Source: a virus
Virus record (IMG/VR): IMGVR_UViG_3300044998_001419
Span: 1 to 36,839 of that record
Reading direction: 5' to 3' (one strand)
Length of the DNA: 36,839 nucleotides
Under the pieces are notes generated by a model. It saw only the letters and a program-made list of their open reading frames with translations, ran no database searches and was not told the DNA's origin. Every line of letters begins with the position of its first letter. Position 1 is the first letter of the stretch. The position numbers and the translations under genes are program-made. Shown here piece by piece: positions 15,128 through 22,926 of this stretch.

Positions 15128-16432
15128 CTATTTCCCCTTCGTGCCGTTCGGGGGTTTGGCTTTCTCCAGTGCTTCGAGCCGGCGTTCCAGGCTCTCGATG
15201 AGAACCCTCTGCTCCTGAATCGCCTTCGTCTTCTCCTGCAACTGCTCCGTGTTCTTTTTGAGAGACTCGATCAATTCCATGTTCCGCCGCTGCGACCCCT
15301 CAAACTCTTCCTTTAACGCCTTCGTCTCCGGCCCGTGGTCTATGAGAATGGTGGTAGACTTCTTGTCGTCACCGGATCCTTTCACGAATAGGGGAACGAT
15401 TTGTACGACCCCGACGACAAGGGCCACGATCGCAACGACGGCCCCGACCTTCATGAGGAACCTGCTGAGAAACTCCCGCTCGTCTTTGAGCACCTGCTCC
15501 CCAACCAGCCGAACAGTTCGGGGCACGTTCAGAAACGTATAGGGGAAGTCGATGGCCTTCCTGATCTTCGCGTTGATGTAGGCCGTCTGCTCTTTCGGTC
15601 CATAACTGCCGACCGCTTGAGCGGCCGCGGCGGCAGTGACACTGGCCGCGTTGGCGGCCTTCGCCTCTCGTGAGACACTCTCGGCCTCTACCCGTTTCGC
15701 CGCGGCCTCATCTTCGGCTGCCTTCGCTTGGGCAGCCGCCGCATCGGCTTCCGGTTGCTTTCCTGTGTCCGCTTGGGCCGTGACCTGAAGACTTCCAGCG
15801 GCTGCTCTGGCCGCCTTCGCACGCTCCTCGGCCGCCGTCGCGTCTGATGCTTTCGCGTTGGCGGCAGCAGTTGCGTTTGCGGCCGCCGCAGCGGCTCTGG
15901 CGGCTTGTTGCTCTGCAGCCAGTTCGGCCGTCATCAGTTCACCCTGCTGAGGGGCGATCGGCTCGAACACCAACCGAAGGAACGGCATCCCTTTTTTCAA
16001 CGGGAACTTCGAATTCGCGAAGTTAATGGTGGTGCCGGAAAGGAAACCCTTGAAGTTGGGGTCAACGATGCCGGTATTCAGCACCAAAAGGCCGTCATCG
16101 CAGAGACCGGTCTTGGGCATGGCGTAGCCGCAGAGACCCGGCGGGCACACCACGACCTCACGCGAGAAGATCACGACGACGCCTTGCGAGGGGACCTGGT
16201 ATTCCTCGACCAACTGTGAATTGTCGATTGCATCCTGGCCTCGGGCAGAGTCGCCATCTTCCTTCACGGCAGACGTCGGTACCTTGGGGACGTAGATGCT
16301 CCCGATCGTCAGATCGAACCCCATCTCCCGGTATCGGGGGTCCGTCGCATCGATCACTCTCAGGGTTTCGTTGTCGTCACCGAGATCCCGAACGACGTTC
16401 AGTTCCCTGATCCGCTCCTTGCTGAGGACCAT
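15128..16432 (-). CDS. dCTP-deaminase/dUTPase-fold protein fused to coiled coil and membrane anchor
   Basis: A 434-aa protein. Residues 1-160 follow dCTP deaminase: MVLSKERIREL, then MGFDLTIGSIYVP, then VPSQGVVVIFS and VDPNFKGF, ending KKGMPFLRLVFEPI. The active site is not kept: the RSSLAR motif (E. coli Ser111 to Arg115) reads KTGLCD, and the catalytic Glu138 position is Thr or Asn depending on alignment. About 165-275 is Ala/Glu/Lys coiled coil, 328-350 a membrane helix (VGAVVAIVALVVGVVQIVPL), and 365-425 a second coiled coil on the other side. The ATG at 16432 has GGAG at good spacing; a longer start adds 17 basic residues outside the family. This looks like a membrane-tethered nucleotide-binding or sensing protein rather than a deaminase. 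It is first in a two-gene unit with the ThyA-like gene. Confidence 0.78.
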   Translation of the reverse strand: MVLSKERIRELNVVRDLGDDNETLRVIDATDPRYREMGFDLTIGSIYVPKVPTSAVKEDGDSARGQDAIDNSQLVEEYQVPSQGVVVIFSREVVVCPPGLCGYAMPKTGLCDDGLLVLNTGIVDPNFKGFLSGTTINFANSKFPLKKGMPFLRLVFEPIAPQQGELMTAELAAEQQAARAAAAAANATAAANAKASDATAAEERAKAARAAAGSLQVTAQADTGKQPEADAAAAQAKAAEDEAAAKRVEAESVSREAKAANAASVTAAAAAQAVGSYGPKEQTAYINAKIRKAIDFPYTFLNVPRTVRLVGEQVLKDEREFLSRFLMKVGAVVAIVALVVGVVQIVPLFVKGSGDDKKSTTILIDHGPETKALKEEFEGSQRRNMELIESLKKNTEQLQEKTKAIQEQRVLIESLERRLEALEKAKPPNGTKGK

Positions 16433-16519
16433 AGGTCGTCTCCGGGGAAACCAAAGCCTTCCTCGGACCCGCTGGCGAACCACCCGCCCCTAGCTTCACG
16501 GGCGGACGCAATTCGAGCG

Positions 16520-17059
16520 TCATAAGGGCTCTTCGGGCTGGACGAGCCCGGTCGCCCCGCGGGCATCGCGGGTGGGGATGAGCTGATCCAGTTCGTCGGG
16601 CGAAATCACGCCGACTTCGAGCAACCGCCGCAGGAGCTCGAGCAGCTTTGCCTTTCCGAGGACCGGCGGGCCGCCGGGGCCGTAGCCGAGCTTGAGGCGG
16701 CCAGCCGGCCTCAAGTCTTTGTAGTAGGAGAACCAGACGTCCGTGACCGGCCCGTCCGGCGAGTAGCTCACCAGGAACACGAACGGCTGGTAGGTGCCGT
16801 TCGGGTCGCCGAGCGGGATGATGCCGCGGAGGAATGGCTCCCAGGTCTGGCCGGGTTCTTGGAGGTCGAAGGCCTTCTCGATGTAGGCGGCCTTCCCGCA
16901 CGGGCAGGTGAGCCACCCGCCGCATCCGGTGTGGTTCCGGATGAGGTCGACGATGTTCGCGACCGGGGTGACCCGGCGGCAGAGGAGTTCGCCGCAGCGG
17001 AGGAGCCAGGCCATGTGGTGACCCGCGTCGGGGTGAGCTACGCCGGTGTAGTTTGGCAC
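16520..17059 (-). CDS. Hypothetical phage protein with cysteine cluster
   Basis: A 179-aa protein last in the head-gene block. The N-terminal half holds C-x-C motifs (GCGGWLTCPCGK) plus Cys22 and Cys28, suggesting a zinc site. The middle is beta-rich (TYQPFVFLVSYSPDGPVTDVWFSYYKDL), and the C-terminus is a helix with LLELLRRLLEVGVISPDELDQL. No family recognised. It starts at a GTG with a weak ribosome site and follows the connector gene by 33 bp. Its place after the connector is where phages encode head completion or tail-joining proteins, but nothing in the sequence proves that. Confidence 0.65.
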   Translation of the reverse strand: MPNYTGVAHPDAGHHMAWLLRCGELLCRRVTPVANIVDLIRNHTGCGGWLTCPCGKAAYIEKAFDLQEPGQTWEPFLRGIIPLGDPNGTYQPFVFLVSYSPDGPVTDVWFSYYKDLRPAGRLKLGYGPGGPPVLGKAKLLELLRRLLEVGVISPDELDQLIPTRDARGATGLVQPEEPL

Positions 17060-17092
17060 CCGGCGAGGCGGGGAGCAAGTGAGCCGCGGCCC

Positions 17093-17713
17093 TCACCCGG
17101 CCGGGTGGTTGCGGTAGCGGGCCAGGATGCGTTTGACGTGCGGGGGGAAGATGTCGTAGCCGGCGGGGATCGCCAGGGTGTAGCCGTACCCGACGTCGCC
17201 GTGGGACTCGGACTGGACCAGGGCTCCCTTCCGGTCGAGCTGCCGGATGTGGGGGATCATGAGCGAGACGGCGAGTTGCAGGTCCGGCGGCAGCGTGGCG
17301 TAGCCGGCGGTGTAGGTCACCTTGATGACCTCGGAGCCGTCCCCGAACTGCCGGGAGAGTTGGCCGGCTCGTTGCACGACGGGCCGGGGCCAGGAGCCGC
17401 CGATCCGGACGACGATGCCCGAGCGGGAACTGCCGTCGGGCTGGTCGAGCCGGAGCGAGTAGTCCTGTTCCGGGGTGAGGAGGGTTTCCGGGCCGAAGAC
17501 GCCCGCCTCGTCCAGGTAGAGGCTCGTGACGGCGGTGACGGGGCGTTGCCGGAGGGTGAGGAGCGGGGTGCCGGTGCCGGGGTAGTACTCGGTGTAGATG
17601 GCCCGCTTGATCTTCCGCCCGATGTACTCCTCGATCAGGGCGGAGATCTGCGGGACGAGGACCTCCTCGACCGTCCGGCGGTAGTCGGTGTAGTCGACCG
17701 GTTGCCCGTTCAT
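17093..17713 (-). CDS. Phage head-tail connector (gp6-like)
   Basis: A 206-aa adaptor expected to form a ring under the portal and close the filled head. The pattern is that of HK97 gp6-like connectors: an N-terminal helix (VEEVLVPQISALIEEYIGRK), a strand (PLLTLRQRPVTAVTSLYLD), a region listing DYSLRL, then VIKVTYTAGYATLPPDLQLAVSLMIPHI, where the 'Y-x-AGYxxxPxDL' motif is the family hallmark. It is longer than usual, with a Gly/Tyr-rich tail ending ILARYRNHPAG. ATG start with GGGGG upstream. It is separated from the decoration-like gene by a terminator-like hairpin. Confidence 0.85.
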   Translation of the reverse strand: MNGQPVDYTDYRRTVEEVLVPQISALIEEYIGRKIKRAIYTEYYPGTGTPLLTLRQRPVTAVTSLYLDEAGVFGPETLLTPEQDYSLRLDQPDGSSRSGIVVRIGGSWPRPVVQRAGQLSRQFGDGSEVIKVTYTAGYATLPPDLQLAVSLMIPHIRQLDRKGALVQSESHGDVGYGYTLAIPAGYDIFPPHVKRILARYRNHPAG

Positions 17714-17735
17714 GGCCGCCCCCGTGAAAGAGAAC

Positions 17736-17761
17736 GGGGCCGGCCCGTGAGAGCCGACCCC
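17736..17761 (-). terminator. Possible intra-operon terminator/attenuator hairpin
   Basis: In minus-strand RNA a 9-bp stem (GGGGUCGGC with GCCGGCCCC, one G-U pair) encloses an 8-base loop and is followed by GUUCUCUUU. It lies between the decoration-like gene and the connector gene. It may lower downstream expression relative to capsid genes; the U-tract is imperfect. Confidence 0.45.
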
Positions 17762-17809
17762 GCCCCACCAACCCCTCCAACCCCGAAAGGAGGGTCCCTC
17801 GCTGGTCGG

Positions 17810-18220
17810 TTACGTGGACGGCGAGCGGTCGTACCCGCCGCCGGCCCCGGTGTACTTCTTCTGGGCCAGGATCTCGACGCAGAGGGTGAACGACGGGGTG
17901 GTCCCGCCGACCGTCGCGTGGGCCCGGCAGTACTGCTTGGACCGCTGCACCCGGATCGCCTGACGCTGGTTGGCGGCGGTGACCTGGGTGAAGGCACCGT
18001 TCGGGATGTCGGTCCAGGTGGTGTTGTCGTCCGACTCCTGGAGCTTCACGTTGAGCGTCGGGGCGGTCCCGGTGACGGCACCGACTTCGAGGATGGCGTT
18101 GGTCGAGTTGACCCCGTTGCCGAGGTCGAGGCCGGTCCCGCCGCCGGTCGCGGTGACGGCCTGCGGGGCGAAGCTGGCCCCGCCGACGGCCCCGTTCACC
18201 AGATCGACGATGTTGTTCAT
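17810..18220 (-). CDS. Probable capsid decoration/head protein
   Basis: A 136-aa beta-rich protein immediately downstream of the major capsid gene (35 bp). It contains GGGTGLDLGNGVNSTNAILE, then VTGTAPTLNVKLQESDDNTTW and VGGTTPSFTLCVEILAQKKY. This 'TGTxPTLxVKLQESDDxxTW' jelly-roll-like pattern recurs in small phage proteins encoded next to capsid genes. It probably coats or stabilises the head. Starts at an ATG with a clean GGAG site. Specific function is inferred from pattern and position. Confidence 0.7.
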   Translation of the reverse strand: MNNIVDLVNGAVGGASFAPQAVTATGGGTGLDLGNGVNSTNAILEVGAVTGTAPTLNVKLQESDDNTTWTDIPNGAFTQVTAANQRQAIRVQRSKQYCRAHATVGGTTPSFTLCVEILAQKKYTGAGGGYDRSPST

Positions 18221-18255
18221 GGCTGACTCCGTTGGTCCGTGGTTCCGGTGTGGGG

Positions 18256-19653
18256 TTAGGCCCCGACGCTGACGGTGAGCTGGTCGGCGACCGCGAAGGC
18301 CCCGGCGTGTCGGGCTCCGCCGTCGTGCGAGAGGATGGCCCGGACCGCGACCTGGTCGCTCGGGAAGATCGTGTCGCCCTGGGTGGCCTGGGCGAACTCG
18401 ATGCTCCCGAACATGGCGATCAGGAAGTCGCTCCACATGCCGGCGGCGACGTAGGTCAGGTTGTTCCCGGCCCCCTTGGTGCGGTTGTTGGCGACCTGCG
18501 GCGTCGTGATGACCGGGTAGCCGGCCAGCGACTTGGTGAAGCCGGTGGCGGCGTCGCGGAACTGACTGAAGGCGAACGGGCCGAGTTGGTCGTTCGCGGT
18601 GATGGCCGAGACCCGGGCCTGGTGCAGGGCCCAGAACATCTCCGGCCGCATGACCCAGGCCTCCATCTCCCCGTTGTTCGCCTCGATCGCGGAGATGAAC
18701 TTGTAGATGTCCTGCGGCGACAGGGTGTTCCCGTTCGCGGCGACCGTGGTCGGGGTGACGGTGGCGACGTTCGGGGTGTTCAGGAGGCCCATCGGGACGA
18801 CGTCCGACCCCTGCCCCTCGAGGAGCTTCTTGTCCATCGTCAGCGACAGCGTCTTGGTCATGTCCGAGCGGAGGATGGCCTCGCTCGCGGGGCTGGCGAA
18901 GCGGATCAGCTCCGAGGGCATGGTGACGAGGCAGGCGACCTTCTTGGCCGAGAGCGTCAGGGTGCCGGTGCCGAAGTTGCTGCTCGTGACCGTCTGGTTC
19001 TCGCCGACGTAGTAGCCGGTCGTCGCGGAGGTCTGGCGGGGGAACTTGACCCGGCCCGAGGGCGGGAGCGGGATGACCCGTGCCCCGGCGTTGATCAGGG
19101 CGTCCTTGTTGCGGAGGAGCTGGATCAGCTCGCCGAACTCGGGCGGGCCGACGAGGGCCCCGCCGAGGGTCTCGTCGAGCCAGGACTGAGGACCGGCCTT
19201 CCGGCCCGGGGCGTAGTACTTGCGACGGAGCCAGGCGATCTCGTCGGGGTCGGCCCCGGCGGTGCCGGCGAGGACGAGGGACTTCATCTCCCGGCGGAAG
19301 GACTCGTCGATCGATGCGTCCGGGAAGAAGTCGGTGGCGAACGGGGCCATGACCGCCCCGGCCTCGGTGGCGTACTGGCCGCCGACGACGAAGGCCTTGA
19401 CGAGCCGGTCGTGGACCTCCATCTCCAGCTTCGCGTGCTCGGGCTGGAGGACCTTGGCCATGACGCCGGCCAGCCGCTGGAAGCTGAACCCGCGGCTGGA
19501 GAGCGGGTCCTCGCCCTTGCGGGCCCACGGCGAGCCGAGGACCTGGTCCCGGTCCGGGGTGTCGCCGGTGCCCTTCGGCTTGGTGGCGGTCTGGATCCGG
19601 GTGTCGAGCTGTTCGAGCCGCTGCTCGAGTTCCTTGACGATCGGAGACGGCAT
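18256..19653 (-). CDS. Major capsid protein, HK97 fold
   Basis: A 465-aa HK97-type shell protein. The N-terminal 90 residues are helical and charged (IVKELEQRLEQLDTRIQTAT), the delta-domain scaffold that the protease removes. The core then shows DASIDESFRREM, ALINAGARVIPLPPSG, GYYVGENQTVTSSNF (the E-loop/P-domain region), LSAKKVACLVTMPSELIR, the spine helix region LSPQDIYKFISAIEA, AWVMRPEMFWALHQ and AGYPVITTPQVANN, then SIEFAQATQGDTIFPSDQVAVRAI near the end. The ATG has AAGGAA upstream. It sits in standard order between protease and connector. Length and motifs fit a functional capsid protein. Confidence 0.93.
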   Translation of the reverse strand: MPSPIVKELEQRLEQLDTRIQTATKPKGTGDTPDRDQVLGSPWARKGEDPLSSRGFSFQRLAGVMAKVLQPEHAKLEMEVHDRLVKAFVVGGQYATEAGAVMAPFATDFFPDASIDESFRREMKSLVLAGTAGADPDEIAWLRRKYYAPGRKAGPQSWLDETLGGALVGPPEFGELIQLLRNKDALINAGARVIPLPPSGRVKFPRQTSATTGYYVGENQTVTSSNFGTGTLTLSAKKVACLVTMPSELIRFASPASEAILRSDMTKTLSLTMDKKLLEGQGSDVVPMGLLNTPNVATVTPTTVAANGNTLSPQDIYKFISAIEANNGEMEAWVMRPEMFWALHQARVSAITANDQLGPFAFSQFRDAATGFTKSLAGYPVITTPQVANNRTKGAGNNLTYVAAGMWSDFLIAMFGSIEFAQATQGDTIFPSDQVAVRAILSHDGGARHAGAFAVADQLTVSVGA

Positions 19654-19707
19654 CGGTGTTTCCTTCGTGTTCGGCGGGGCGGATGTCCCGGCGTCGTGGT
19701 GCGATCG

Positions 19708-21084
19708 TCAGCGGGCGTTGAGTCGGGCGAGGAGCCGTTCGCGGCGGGCGATCTGTCGCTCCAGGGTGGCCAGGGCCTTCCGGTCCTCGGCGGTGAGTTC
19801 GTCCTCGTCGGTGACCGAGTCGTTCGAGCGGGCGATCTCGTCGAGGGCCCGGGCGTGGTAGGCGACCGCCGCCTTCTCCTGGCGGGTGAGGCTCTCGGAC
19901 TCCTGGTGCTCGGCCAGGAAGTCCGCGGCGTCCTTGACCATCGAGTGCAGCGACTTGGTGAGCCGCTTCCGCTCGACGGCCGGGGCCTTCGGGGCGGGCT
20001 TGGCGGACTTGCCCGAGCGGGCTTTCTCGTCGGCGGGTTCTTCGTTGGCGTCGGTGTCGTCCGCGGCCTCGGCCGCGATCGGGTCGAGGTCCGGGTAGGC
20101 GTCGGCGAAGGCCTTCTCGACGGTTTCGACCGCGGCGTCGAGGTCGTCGGTGAGGTCCAGGATGCTGGACTTCACCTTGTCGTTGTCCACCCGCTTCAGG
20201 GCGGTGGTGCAGCGATCCACGGCGGCGGACAGGTCGGCGTGGAGGCACCGGAGGACTTCGGCCCCGAAGGGTTCTTCCGCGGGCGTGTCGGTCGGGGCTT
20301 CGGCCGGGGCCTGGGGTGGGACCGAGGCGGTCTGCGTGTCGAGGTCGTCGGTCTTGGTCGCGGTCTTCTTGCTCATGGCTGTCTCCCGGCCCGGGTTGTC
20401 CTTCCCCGCGGGGGATTGAGTCGTCGGCAGGGTCGCCCCGGGGGACCAGACCGGGGCCGGCGGGGCGTGGGGGAGGAGGAGACGCTTGACGGCCGGGGTG
20501 ATGCTCTTGCCGCAGATGCGGTCCCGGGAGAGGGCGGCCCGGACGGCATCGGGGTTACACGGGATGCCGCACCAGGTCGCCTCGATCAGCTCGCACTCCA
20601 GGATGTGGACGCCGGGCTTGGTGCCGGTGGCCGGGTCGGGCGGGAGCCGCTTCCCCTTGAGCGTCCGGTAGCCGATCGAGTTGGCCCGGAGGATGCCCTC
20701 GACGATCAGGTGGAACACCTGCTCGGCCTCCCGGAGGGACTGCGAGAAGTAGGTCGTCTGGACGCACTCCCCCAGGTCGGGGTCGATGGCGACGGCGTAG
20801 TTCCCGTCCGGGTCGGCGGTCTTGCCGATCGGGAGCGGGAAGTAGAGGCCGTGGTCGAGCAGGACGATCGGGTTGAGCTGGTGGTTGGCCGTGCGGATGC
20901 CGGCGACTTCGAGGATGTCGCCCTCGCGATCTCGCATCGTCGTGGCGAGCACTCCGGTCGCGGACATCTTCCCCGTGTCGAAGGCCGGGGCCTTGTCGGC
21001 GACGGCGTCGATGGCGTGGAGGCCGGGGGCGTACTTGTAGGCGTGGCCCGGGAGCCGTCGGACGTTGGTGCGGGTGCGTCGCAT
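19708..21084 (-). CDS. Prohead protease with C-terminal extension (possible scaffold)
   Basis: A 458-aa protein. Residues 1-215 form an HK97-type prohead protease, which cleaves scaffold and delta domains during head maturation: GVLATTMRDREGDILEVAGI, NPIVLLDHGLYFPLPIGK with the likely catalytic His, LREAEQVFHLIVEGILRANSIGYRTL, and ELIEATWCGIPCNPDAV where the family often has E-x-S-x-V-x-x-P. The rest is Ala/Pro/Glu-rich and helical (VETVEKAFADAYPDLDPIAA, EDRKALATLERQIARRERLL), resembling a scaffolding segment. A fused protease-scaffold is known in HK97-like phages. The ATG at 21084 with GAGGAA is preferred over a longer start running into the next gene. Confidence 0.85.
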   Translation of the reverse strand: MRRTRTNVRRLPGHAYKYAPGLHAIDAVADKAPAFDTGKMSATGVLATTMRDREGDILEVAGIRTANHQLNPIVLLDHGLYFPLPIGKTADPDGNYAVAIDPDLGECVQTTYFSQSLREAEQVFHLIVEGILRANSIGYRTLKGKRLPPDPATGTKPGVHILECELIEATWCGIPCNPDAVRAALSRDRICGKSITPAVKRLLLPHAPPAPVWSPGATLPTTQSPAGKDNPGRETAMSKKTATKTDDLDTQTASVPPQAPAEAPTDTPAEEPFGAEVLRCLHADLSAAVDRCTTALKRVDNDKVKSSILDLTDDLDAAVETVEKAFADAYPDLDPIAAEAADDTDANEEPADEKARSGKSAKPAPKAPAVERKRLTKSLHSMVKDAADFLAEHQESESLTRQEKAAVAYHARALDEIARSNDSVTDEDELTAEDRKALATLERQIARRERLLARLNAR

Positions 21085-21100
21085 GGTCGGGTTCCTCGGG

Positions 21101-21301
21101 TCAGCGTCGCGTGGCCTTGCCTTCGGCGAGCTTGAGGAACTCGGTGCCCTTGAAGAGGGCCGCGACGGCGAGGTCGTTGGCGGCGAGTTCGTCCAGCAGC
21201 CGGACGGTGTCGGCATCGACGCGGTCGGGGAAGAACCGGTCCAGGACGCGGAGGAGTTCGGCGGCGTCCTGGACACCGGCCTTGAGGTCTTCGGGCTTCA
21301 T
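21101..21301 (-). CDS. Small acidic head-cluster protein
   Basis: A 66-aa, mostly helical protein (DLKAGVQDAAELLRVLDRFF and DTVRLLDELAANDLAVAALF) with a basic tail. It starts at an ATG with GGAG upstream. It lies between portal and protease genes, 16 bp upstream of the protease start, and is clearly part of the head operon. No family recognised. Confidence 0.65.
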   Translation of the reverse strand: MKPEDLKAGVQDAAELLRVLDRFFPDRVDADTVRLLDELAANDLAVAALFKGTEFLKLAEGKATRR

Positions 21302-21335
21302 CAGTGGACTCCGGCGGGGTTGGGGTCAGTCCCCC

Positions 21336-22784
21336 TCACCGCCGGATCGGCATGACGGTCCCGTTCGTCTTGTGCTTCTCCAGGGCGTCGAGCAGGGACT
21401 TGCGGGGGCCGAGGGAGCCGGCCGCGAGCGGGTTCGCCGGGCGGGTGGAATCGACGGCTCGTTCGTCGGGGTCGGAGACGGGCTCGGTCGTCTTGGCGGG
21501 GAGGTCCTGCGGCTCGTTGGTGCCCCAGGCCCGCTCCTCGCCCCAGGGCTTCGGGTCGAGGCCGAGGTACTTGCGGCGTTCGTTGACGGTCCGGACGCCG
21601 GCCTTGAGGTCGTTGGCGAACCGGAGTTCCTCGATGTTCTCGTCGTCGATCTTCTGGCCCCGGAGCTGGAGGACGAGGTCGGGCCCGAAGTACGGGCGGA
21701 TCAGGTGCTTGTTGAACCGGCCGGCGATCTTGTTCAGGAGTGGGTTGAGGGAGAGCAGGTAGAACTGCCGGAGCGAGCTGTAGAGGGTGGCGTAGGAGAC
21801 GCTCTCCTGGAGCCCGGCGACGGACTTCGGGACGTCGTAGCTGGCCAGGACGAAGTCGACGAGCTGGGCCCAGCCCTCCTGCCAGGACATCTCCATCGGG
21901 GTGTTCGAGAGCTTGCTGACGGTGCTGCCGAACGGGTTGAACAGGATCTTGCCGGCGTTGTGGGGGCCGGCGTAGAGGGCTTCGAGCTGGGCCCGGAGCC
22001 GGGTGAGGTCGGCCTCGTCCGGGTCGAAGACGTTCGGGTCGAAGGTCATCGCGATGGTCGGGTCGATGCCCTTCTGCTGGGCGGACCAGCGGGCCCGGTC
22101 GATGGCCTCGACGGTGTCGATCTGGAGGCTGAGGGCGGTGAGGACGGCGTACCCGTCGTACCGGAGGAGCGGGTGGTGGTTCTTGATCCGGACGACCTGG
22201 TCGGCCGGGATGCGGGCCCCCGCCGCGGACTGGTAGCCGGGGAGGAGGGCGTAGCCGCCGTACGGGTAGTACGGCTGAACCAGGTACGAGCCCTCGGGGT
22301 AGTCGGGGCTGGGCGGCTGCGGGAGGGCCGTGGCGGTCGGGATGACGTACAGCTCGGACGGGACGTTGAGCGGGTTGTCCCGGGGTGCCCAGACGAGCGA
22401 CATGCCGGTGAGGGAGAGCTGCTGGGTGATCTGGTACCAGAGGTCGCCGGCGTTGTCTTCCGGGTTCGGGTCTTCCAGGAGCCGGCAGACGGGGTCCGAG
22501 TACGGGAGTTCCTCGAACCCGTTGTCCGGGTTGTCGTCGCGGACGAGGACCTTGACCTCGGCGTTCTCGGCCTGCTTCGCCAGGGTGTTGATCGCCAGGA
22601 AGACGGCCGAGGTGAAGTGCCGGGCCTGTTCGAGCGGGTTCTGGGACCACTGACCCGGGGCGTTCGACCGGAGGGCGGCGAGCAGGTGGCGGAAGGCGTA
22701 CGCGTCGTCGGCCCGGACGTGGGCCTTCGCTTCGGGTGCGGCCGAAGTCGGGTTGAGCCAGTCGCGGAGGCGGGGTCGTTTCAT
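21336..22784 (-). CDS. Phage portal protein (HK97 family)
   Basis: A 482-aa portal, the dodecameric ring through which DNA enters and leaves the head. Diagnostic segments: HFTSAVFLAINTLAKQAENA near the start, NAGDLWYQITQQLSLTGMSL, PADQVVRIKNHHPLLRYDGY with LTALSLQIDTVEAI, FNPFGSTVSKLSNTPMEMSW, the FVLASYDVPKSVAGLQESVS motif, SLNPLLNKIAGRFNKHLI, and the clip/crown end VRTVNERRKYLGLDPKPWGE. The ATG at 22784 is chosen; a GTG at 22826 would add 14 residues with no better ribosome site. It follows terminase after an intervening plus-strand gene. Confidence 0.92.
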   Translation of the reverse strand: MKRPRLRDWLNPTSAAPEAKAHVRADDAYAFRHLLAALRSNAPGQWSQNPLEQARHFTSAVFLAINTLAKQAENAEVKVLVRDDNPDNGFEELPYSDPVCRLLEDPNPEDNAGDLWYQITQQLSLTGMSLVWAPRDNPLNVPSELYVIPTATALPQPPSPDYPEGSYLVQPYYPYGGYALLPGYQSAAGARIPADQVVRIKNHHPLLRYDGYAVLTALSLQIDTVEAIDRARWSAQQKGIDPTIAMTFDPNVFDPDEADLTRLRAQLEALYAGPHNAGKILFNPFGSTVSKLSNTPMEMSWQEGWAQLVDFVLASYDVPKSVAGLQESVSYATLYSSLRQFYLLSLNPLLNKIAGRFNKHLIRPYFGPDLVLQLRGQKIDDENIEELRFANDLKAGVRTVNERRKYLGLDPKPWGEERAWGTNEPQDLPAKTTEPVSDPDERAVDSTRPANPLAAGSLGPRKSLLDALEKHKTNGTVMPIRR

Positions 22785-22926
22785 GGCGGCGTCCGGGGAA
22801 GATGGTGATCCTCCCCTGCGTCGCACCGGATCGGGCCGGAAGGGCCGTTTCCCGCGAACCTGAGCCCCGGCGAGTTGGTCCTTCCGTGTTCGGGCGAAGT
22901 GATCCCGGCTCGATGAGGGCGAAGTC

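Noticed and set aside
17810-20248. An 812-codon minus-strand frame covering the decoration gene and the capsid gene
   Set aside because: Only its last 136 residues are real, beginning at the ATG at 18220. The rest is the shifted frame of the capsid gene, rich in Arg/Pro.
18232-21135. A 967-codon open frame on the plus strand across the capsid and protease genes
   Set aside because: Its product is Val/Gly/Arg/Asp-rich low-complexity sequence with no domain, antisense to well-recognised head genes. Long antisense frames are expected in high-GC DNA.
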